Shown in pieces: positions 59,401-64,000 of a DNA stretch of 64,000 bases. Source of the stretch: UBA1361 sp041656375 (GTDB lineage Bacteria > Bacillota_I > Bacilli_A > RFN20 > CAG-826). Position 1 is the stretch's first letter. Every line of letters starts with the position of its first letter. The position numbers and the translations under genes are program-made. The notes beneath the pieces are model-generated. The model did not search any database. It saw only the letters and a program-made list of their open reading frames with translations, and was not told the origin of the DNA. Location of the stretch: assembly GCA_964410505.1 (NCBI GenBank), contig CAYPGR010000003.1:39234-103233 (forward strand). The letters are read 5' to 3'.

Positions 59401-60830
59401 GTAATTCGGGTAATGTGTTCGGGAATGGTTTTTCCTTTTCCGGGGTGAATCAATATATCTAATCGCGACGTTACAAGGCCATGTTCAACCCGCACCGCGC
59501 CAAATTCAATAATGTCATGATAACGGGCACTAAGTCCGGTTGTTTCTAAGTCAAAGACAACATAAGTCGCATTATTTAAAATGATAGGGGCGGGATTATT
59601 CACAAACTTTAGTTGTTCATCAATTAAATATAGTTCACTGCCGTAAATAATTTTTACCCCATGCTTTTTACCCACTTTTTGTGCGTCTGGGTAAGCTTGG
59701 ACGACACCATGATCGGTGACCGCAATCGCTTTATGGCCCATGTTCTTCGCTAAAAGGACGTATTCTTCAATATCACTCACCGCATCAAGATGCGACATTT
59801 TCGTATGAAGATGAAGTTCAATCCGTTTTTCACCTTCGTAATCATCGGTTGGTAAGGGTGGGGCACTGATTTCTTCAACAATGCGTCCAAAAACATAAAG
59901 TGATTGACCGCGATACGTATCAATATCAACATCCCCTTGGACGCGGATAAATTTTCCGGGTTTTAGCGATTTTAGGAGAATATCTTGTTTCGACCCGCGT
60001 TTATTGACACGGAAGCGAACCATAATACCCGCGGCGTCTTTCCCAACCCCAAAGATATACGTCATCGCATTTTTTGAGGGGCGACGTTCCGCGCTATAAA
60101 TCTCCCCATCAAAATCAACCGAACTACCTTTTAGTTCCGGTTTGATATCTTGAATCATTATCGGATCATACACCCGTTGCCCACGTTTTTTCGTGCGGTC
60201 GTCAAGCATTTTTTGATAATTATGAACGAGTAAATCCTTGATGTCGGCGTGCGCTTCTAAACTACGGGCGGCGTTTTCATCAGTGATTGTAAACGGATCT
60301 TCGCCTTCTTCCGCAACAACATCCTCTTCATCATAAATAAAGGCATCAACTTCGGGATTTGATAAAACGAATTCATCCTCTGCTGGGGTTTCTTCGCTGA
60401 TAATCGTTTTTTCAATTTGCAAATGATAGCCTAATTCTTTTAAAAGCTGTTCAAATTCATAAAGCACACTACGGGAATCAAGCGCTTCTTCTTCACTTTT
60501 AAATGTAAAATAGATCGCATCATTTTTGGCGCTGATCACATATTTATTTTTGGCAAAATTCGTGTATTCATACCAGTCTTGAAAAAGGTTAATGGCGTCA
60601 TTCACTTCTGGTGCTTTGTGATAGGCATATTGAATTCGGTACTTGTAAGTGGTGATAAACTCGAGAGCCATGCTAAACGTCAAATAGTCATGAAAGGTCC
60701 AAGGTTTACTCTTGAGTAAGGTGTAAATCCATACTCCGTCCACTTTTTTATACTCAAGAAAAGAGAGTCCGACTTGCTCCGCAAAGGGATAGTTTATTGA
60801 ATCAAAGAAACGATCATTAATCGCGCTCAT
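56421..60830 (-). CDS. polC: DNA polymerase III alpha subunit, Gram-positive PolC
   Basis: The replicative polymerase of low-GC Gram-positives, 1,469 residues. In order: N-terminal domain, OB fold (about 230-330), a PHP part (Glu-Leu-His-Leu-His-Thr near 340), the inserted proofreading exonuclease (Phe-Asp-Leu-Glu-Thr-Thr-Gly near 423, then Asn-Ala-Glu-Phe-Asp), the rest of PHP, a zinc motif (Tyr-Cys-Pro-Ser-Cys and Cys-Pro-Gln-Cys-Gly near 930-980), and the polymerase core with Pro-Asp-Ile-Asp-Leu-Asn-Phe near 983. All key motifs are intact. It starts one base after the stop of rseP on the same strand, as in Bacillus and its relatives. Confidence 0.97.
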   Translation of the reverse strand: MSAINDRFFDSINYPFAEQVGLSFLEYKKVDGVWIYTLLKSKPWTFHDYLTFSMALEFITTYKYRIQYAYHKAPEVNDAINLFQDWYEYTNFAKNKYVISAKNDAIYFTFKSEEEALDSRSVLYEFEQLLKELGYHLQIEKTIISEETPAEDEFVLSNPEVDAFIYDEEDVVAEEGEDPFTITDENAARSLEAHADIKDLLVHNYQKMLDDRTKKRGQRVYDPIMIQDIKPELKGSSVDFDGEIYSAERRPSKNAMTYIFGVGKDAAGIMVRFRVNKRGSKQDILLKSLKPGKFIRVQGDVDIDTYRGQSLYVFGRIVEEISAPPLPTDDYEGEKRIELHLHTKMSHLDAVSDIEEYVLLAKNMGHKAIAVTDHGVVQAYPDAQKVGKKHGVKIIYGSELYLIDEQLKFVNNPAPIILNNATYVVFDLETTGLSARYHDIIEFGAVRVEHGLVTSRLDILIHPGKGKTIPEHITRITKITNEMVHGKPVLDEVLDQILDFLGDNILVSHNAEFDLGFLNASLKVRGRKPLSNPTVDTLTLSRYLFPESRGHSLGVLSRNLDVLYDEDAAHRADFDAEVLNSVWQAMLTKLTEVDKFLTHAGLVDLKLHQAGIQYLRPFHATVYVKNKIGLKDLYKIISVSHTEYSTDIPKTPRSMLSAMRDHFLIGSGCFNGEVFQTAARFDEDALLKVMAFYDFIEIQPYSNYSYLINMGELDSEEHLIKVIADIKSAAQKLGKPLVATGDVHYALPEQKVYRDVYIVAKGLKGVKHPLNPYSREKRPSFENPDQHYRSTVEMFEEFRKFGLFTEEELQSMIVTMPHRINDLIEEFTPFTKELFKPSIENVDQLLESLVFKTATEMYGDPLPTLISERITRELAGIIKNGYAVIYYLAHQIVKKATDNHFIVGSRGSVGSSVVAHFAKVSEVNPLPPHYYCPSCKYSDFHNEEKVLSGFDLPPRACPQCGHDLKRDGQNIPFETFLGFEADKIPDIDLNFPEDFQKEAHNYTKELFGEDNAFRAGTIQTVAAKTAYGYVLNYFETKEIYRDEVSSETVAYLASHVAGVKRTTGQHPGGIIVIPSEYDVYTFTPVQYPASNTESDWLTTHFDYNSLHDNLLKLDLLGHKDPVALKMLCDLTGVNFEDVPTSDPGALSLFSSVEALKLKANPLKEITGALGLPEFGTQFVRQILVDAKPKTFNDLVIVSGLSHGTGVWRFNADDLIKSGLATLTGVIGCRDDIMTYLIRQNMNEKDAFTIMESVRKGNSIDPALEQRMREAGVPDFYIESCQKIEYLFPRAHAAAYVIMAVKVAWFKLYYPLEYYATFFTIRGDAFDLKTMVSGEEAILKVLNDFQGQRMNQDLNNRDLNIIENLQLTLEMINRGYHLSNVDIYKSQAREFIVDKKNNQIIPPFIVIKALGEGTAESVVEARKDGAFLSIEDLVSRTRLNTSNIESLKELGALNDLPESNQISLFDFGDY

Positions 60831-60831
60831 C

Positions 60832-62094
60832 TTATAACAAGACTCCGACTAAGGTAAAGATATCCTTAAATAAAATCGCAATGGTCAAGGCAATTAATAA
60901 AACCGCACCAATGAGTGAGGCCACTTGTTTAAAGCGGGGACTAATTTCTTGACGGGTAATCGCTTCAACGGTGACCACCAATAGGTGCCAACCATCAAGT
61001 GGCGGAAATGGTAATAAATTAAATAAGGCGAGGTTAATACTAATGAGGCCCCAGAGGAATAAAAACGAACCAAGTCCTTGATTGCTTAGCGTACTGGCGC
61101 TTAAATTAAAGATCCCAATCGGACCACTTATATTGGTGAGCCCTTCAGTGAAAAGTGATTTTATCCCACGCGCCACAGCCGTCACCGAACTCAGGAAATC
61201 CTGGTTAGAGAGTTTTAAAGCAGTGGAGAAGTCATTACGATAAATGCGTTTTGTTAAACTAAAGCCATAATCGATAAACGTATAGCCGTCACTAGGATTA
61301 TCTGCATCCCGGAGGACAGTGGAAAAACTTAAAGTATGAACGGTGGGCACTGCTGCCTCGCCTTCACCGCGTAGAAAGGTCGCGTCAAAGGTTAAAACAT
61401 CATCTTCTTTTAAAGGTTCCAAATAATACGACTTTTCATCATATAAATCGGTCGCATCTTTATGTAATAAGACGAGGGCGTCACCACCAAAATTTAAATC
61501 ATTAATAGAAGTTGGTTGGAATAAAACATAAAACTCTGGTTCGGCAGCGGTTTGATCAAGCTTTCCTTCACCAAAGTATTGGATTGTAAAACCAGGGAAC
61601 TGTTCAGTTTCTTCTTTAAAGTCAATCCGGTCGCCATTTTCAACCCCTAGAGCCGCGACTAAACTATTCGGTGTGACATTTAGTTGAACGCTAATCCCGT
61701 TTTGGTTAAGCACACCATTAGAAAATAAGAAAATCGTATAGCCAAGCACTAAGTTAAGGGCAACCCCGGCTGACATAATCAAAGCACGCTTGCCACGATT
61801 AACGCCAAGAAGGGACCGTTTCTTGTCAATTTCAATACCTTTAAATTCGTCAGGAATGGTGTCATCTTCACCAAGCATCGCAACATAACCACCTAATGGC
61901 AAGGCACGTAGTGAATAATAGGTTTCACCTTTCTTCTTTCGAAAGACCTTCGGGCCAAACCCAATCGCAAATTCAAAAACATACACTTTAAATAATTTAG
62001 CAACTAAAAAATGTCCTAGTTCATGAATCGTGACTAAAACACCAAGCATGACTAAAAATAAGATAATGTTAAAAATACTCATTAAAAATTCCAT
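60832..62094 (-). CDS. rseP: Site-2 membrane metalloprotease RseP
   Basis: An intramembrane zinc protease that cleaves membrane-bound regulators or signal-peptide remnants. The zinc motif His24-Glu25-Leu-Gly-His28 is in the first helix, and Pro-Leu-Asp-Gly-Trp near the C-terminus supplies the third ligand Asp. The usual PDZ region is present but diverged and enlarged (about 150-290). At 420 residues it is normal. It lies 12 bases after cdsA and immediately before polC. Confidence 0.93.
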   Translation of the reverse strand: MEFLMSIFNIILFLVMLGVLVTIHELGHFLVAKLFKVYVFEFAIGFGPKVFRKKKGETYYSLRALPLGGYVAMLGEDDTIPDEFKGIEIDKKRSLLGVNRGKRALIMSAGVALNLVLGYTIFLFSNGVLNQNGISVQLNVTPNSLVAALGVENGDRIDFKEETEQFPGFTIQYFGEGKLDQTAAEPEFYVLFQPTSINDLNFGGDALVLLHKDATDLYDEKSYYLEPLKEDDVLTFDATFLRGEGEAAVPTVHTLSFSTVLRDADNPSDGYTFIDYGFSLTKRIYRNDFSTALKLSNQDFLSSVTAVARGIKSLFTEGLTNISGPIGIFNLSASTLSNQGLGSFLFLWGLISINLALFNLLPFPPLDGWHLLVVTVEAITRQEISPRFKQVASLIGAVLLIALTIAILFKDIFTLVGVLL

Positions 62095-62106
62095 AAGCTC
62101 TCTTTT

Positions 62107-63168
62107 CTAGAGTAGAAGACTCCACCCATTATTAATTAAAATGACAAGCATGGCGACCACGACACTCACTAAGAGAAGTGAATCGATGCGATCTAAGATC
62201 CCGCCATGACCAACAATAATAAATCCATAATCTTTAATCTTTAAATACCGTTTTGTGGCACTAAAGAATAAATCACCAATCACCGCTGCAAACGGCATTA
62301 CAAAGGCTAAAAGGAGTATGTAATACCATTCATTATGGGTTAAAAATGGCAAGATAGGATGCCCCGCCCACGAGACAATCATCCCAAAAAGGAAACTCGA
62401 AAGCATGGCGAAAAAGACACCACCAAAGAAACCTTCCCATGTTTTATTTGGAGAAATGCGTGGAATCATCTTATTTTTCCCAAATAACACGCCGATAAAG
62501 TAAGCCCCGATATCATTCATCACCGCCCCCATAATCACAAAGATTAAAAGGAAACTACTTGTAAAAATAGTCGGATCATAGGCAGGACGACCAAGAATCG
62601 GATTATTTGAAACATATTGAGGATAAAGTCTTAAAAAGAGAAACGCTTGGAAGCCAAAGCCCGCAAATAAGACTAAGAGAAATAAATAAGCAGCAATATC
62701 AAAATTAAATTGTTTGTCCCAGACCAGAAGGACAAATAAACCAATCAAGATAGAGGCCAGTAAGAAACTTGATACCCGAATCGCGTCAAAGCCATTTTCC
62801 ACCACCCATTTGGTGACATCATAAAAGGGGTATCCATTGGCCACATTGGCGGCAATATTGACTTTAATAAACATCCAAAACGTTAGCGCTAACGCTGAAA
62901 ATATTGTTAAAAAGTAAATATACCAATATTTTCGGGATATTTTTGTGCCGTGCGTGATCTCGTAAACCGCAATAATCGACGCAACAAAAACAAGTGCTAA
63001 GAAATACCACCCGCCCATAAAGACGGCAGGAATGACAATGATGGCCAAGACAATCGAAGTCATGATCCGTAAGAGCATTGACTTCTTTGTCGCTTGACTA
63101 ATCTCGTTAAGTGAAATTTTTAAAGTCGAAGTTGACCGTTTTTTTACAATTGGTTGTTGATCCATCAT
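62107..63168 (-). CDS. cdsA: Phosphatidate cytidylyltransferase CdsA
   Basis: Makes CDP-diacylglycerol from phosphatidate and CTP, the branch point of phospholipid synthesis. Eight or so membrane helices are visible, and the signature near the C-terminus includes Ser-Pro-Asn-Lys-Thr-Trp-Glu-Gly and a late Asp-Arg-Ile-Asp-Ser. The 353 residues include about 80 more than the common length, as an N-terminal basic extension (Lys-Lys-Arg-Ser-Thr) and a wide loop. It overlaps uppS by 4 bases. Confidence 0.93.
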   Translation of the reverse strand: MMDQQPIVKKRSTSTLKISLNEISQATKKSMLLRIMTSIVLAIIVIPAVFMGGWYFLALVFVASIIAVYEITHGTKISRKYWYIYFLTIFSALALTFWMFIKVNIAANVANGYPFYDVTKWVVENGFDAIRVSSFLLASILIGLFVLLVWDKQFNFDIAAYLFLLVLFAGFGFQAFLFLRLYPQYVSNNPILGRPAYDPTIFTSSFLLIFVIMGAVMNDIGAYFIGVLFGKNKMIPRISPNKTWEGFFGGVFFAMLSSFLFGMIVSWAGHPILPFLTHNEWYYILLLAFVMPFAAVIGDLFFSATKRYLKIKDYGFIIVGHGGILDRIDSLLLVSVVVAMLVILINNGWSLLL

Positions 63169-63884
63169 TTTAGTCCTCCAAAACGGCGGGTCCGTTTAGC
63201 GTAAATCTCAAGGTCACGCACCAAAGTTTCTTCATTATAATCAGGCCACATCGTCGGCGTGAAAATAAACTCAGCGTACGCCACTTGCCAAAGCATGAAG
63301 TTAGATAGCCGTTCTTCCCCACTCGTCCGAATCATCAGGTCCACTGGTGGTAACCCTGCTGTATCAAGATAGTTATCAAAGAGAGCAGGGGTCAAAATTT
63401 CGATATCTTGTCTAGATTCATGAACCCGTTTAATGGCCCGGATGATTTCATCTTTAGCGCCATAATTAATACATATATTTAAAACCATGTTCGGCATATC
63501 TTTTGTCTCATTAACAGCGTAGTTAATGGCCTCAATAGTAGAAGCTGGTAAACGAGTAAGATCGCCACTCGTCACAATCTTAATCCCGTGTTTTTTTACT
63601 TTTTTTAATACCGATATCAATCTTTTTTCTAAGGTCTTAAAAAGAAAACTAACTTCTTTTTTGGGTCGGTTCCAGTTTTCAGTGGAGAAAGCATAGACAC
63701 TCATCACTTTAATCCCCCGATTATTAACGGCAATGCCAACATCAAATAAACTCGAAAAGCCATGGGCATGACCATAGGTGCGCGGTTTGTTACGTGCTTT
63801 TGCCCACCGCCCATTACCATCTAAAATAAAGGCAATATGCTTAATGCCATAGTTTTCTAAGGGATATTTATTTGTCGTTTTCAT
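63165..63884 (-). CDS. uppS: Isoprenyl transferase UppS
   Basis: Builds undecaprenyl diphosphate (or a shorter relative), the lipid carrier for cell-surface polymers. Visible: Leu-Asp-Gly-Asn-Gly-Arg-Trp-Ala near 22-29, Gly-His-Ala-His-Gly, Ala-Phe-Ser-Thr-Glu-Asn-Trp-Asn-Arg-Pro, and Arg-Thr-Ser-Gly-Glu-Arg-Leu-Ser-Asn-Phe. ATG 63884 was chosen over TTG 63902 because family homology begins at the Lys-Tyr-Pro region and the upstream stretch is a promoter. It is the first gene of the uppS-cdsA-rseP-polC cluster. Confidence 0.93.
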   Translation of the reverse strand: MKTTNKYPLENYGIKHIAFILDGNGRWAKARNKPRTYGHAHGFSSLFDVGIAVNNRGIKVMSVYAFSTENWNRPKKEVSFLFKTLEKRLISVLKKVKKHGIKIVTSGDLTRLPASTIEAINYAVNETKDMPNMVLNICINYGAKDEIIRAIKRVHESRQDIEILTPALFDNYLDTAGLPPVDLMIRTSGEERLSNFMLWQVAYAEFIFTPTMWPDYNEETLVRDLEIYAKRTRRFGGLK

Positions 63885-63891
63885 ACTATAA

Positions 63892-63897
63892 ATTATA
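63892..63897 (-). promoter_or_regulatory. -10 box of the uppS cluster, possible leaderless start
   Basis: The minus strand reads TATAAT at 63892-63897, preceded by GTG. The expected transcription start is within a base or two of the uppS ATG (63884), so the message may lack a leader; no ribosome site is present. A -35 is not clear. Nothing else is seen in 63903-64000. Confidence 0.45.
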
Positions 63898-64000
63898 CAC
63901 AAGAAAGTGAGTTTCCCTTATCAATAACATTATAAATGTTAGAGTTAGTAAATAGACATAGTAATATCCGTTATTAACTAAGAACAGCATTTTTCTCTGG

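Noticed and set aside
1..64000. CRISPR arrays, rRNA genes, riboswitches, prophage modules
   Set aside because: No regularly spaced repeats, no rRNA sequence, no conserved riboswitch core that I recognise, and no phage structural genes were seen.

Overview
The window looks like a chromosome segment of a low-GC, Gram-positive-lineage bacterium close to the Mollicutes or Erysipelotrichia (for example Acholeplasma/Izemoplasma-like). The reasons are a PolC-type replicative polymerase, many lipobox lipoproteins, surface proteins ending in a bare membrane helix with a basic tail and no sortase motif, and the standard code (Trp is TGG; TGA is used as a stop). The exact lineage is an inference. No rRNA and no CRISPR array are present; there are two tRNAs, Leu(CAA) and Pro(CGG).

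Region by region. 1-2.3 kb: the end of an unknown gene, a LemA/TPM-domain pair and a hypothetical. 2.5-13.9 kb: a secreted alpha-glucan locus with a type I pullulanase, a CotH-kinase-like lipoprotein, a two-module carbohydrate-binding surface protein, a GH13 amylase-like lipoprotein and an esterase lipoprotein. 14-18.3 kb: small housekeeping and hypothetical genes (VOC dioxygenase-like, Sel1-like, DUF2200, DUF1801, AIM24, lipoprotein). 18.7-21.6 kb: a class I ribonucleotide reductase whose ATP-cone sits on the radical-generating subunit. 21.9-28.8 kb: a nuclease-helicase of the DUF2075 type, a chromate transporter, a three-gene ABC exporter and a BRO-Fic protein. 29.3-31.6 kb: an IS21-family element with recognisable ends, abutting the first 35 codons of a broken transporter gene. 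31.7-39.6 kb: a strongly AT-rich operon with a DNA methyltransferase, a PLD-nuclease/SF2 helicase, a small protein, a DndD-like zinc-hook ATPase, a second small protein and a RAMA-like modified-DNA reader, followed by an accessory RNase III. This block sits on the 3' side of tRNA-Leu and is the best candidate for an undescribed (probably anti-phage) system.

40-42.2 kb: alanine dehydrogenase and an MsrA-fRMsr fusion. 42.3-52.4 kb: one long minus-strand acyl-CoA/Liv operon (thiolase, ketoacyl reductase, FabH-like enzyme, LivHMGF and binding protein, CoA-transferase, hydrolase). It is divergent from a TetR regulator, and the shared intergenic region carries a perfect palindrome and a catabolite-response-like site. 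53-56.4 kb: a second hydrolase, a binding-protein-like lipoprotein, tRNA-Pro and a Sel1-like gene. 56.4-63.9 kb: the conserved uppS-cdsA-rseP-polC cluster.

Functionally, the core suggests a fermentative organism that degrades external starch or glycogen, handles short acyl-CoA intermediates under carbon control, and has acquired a dense island of nucleic-acid-directed defence genes. All functions are read from motifs by eye; no database search was possible.
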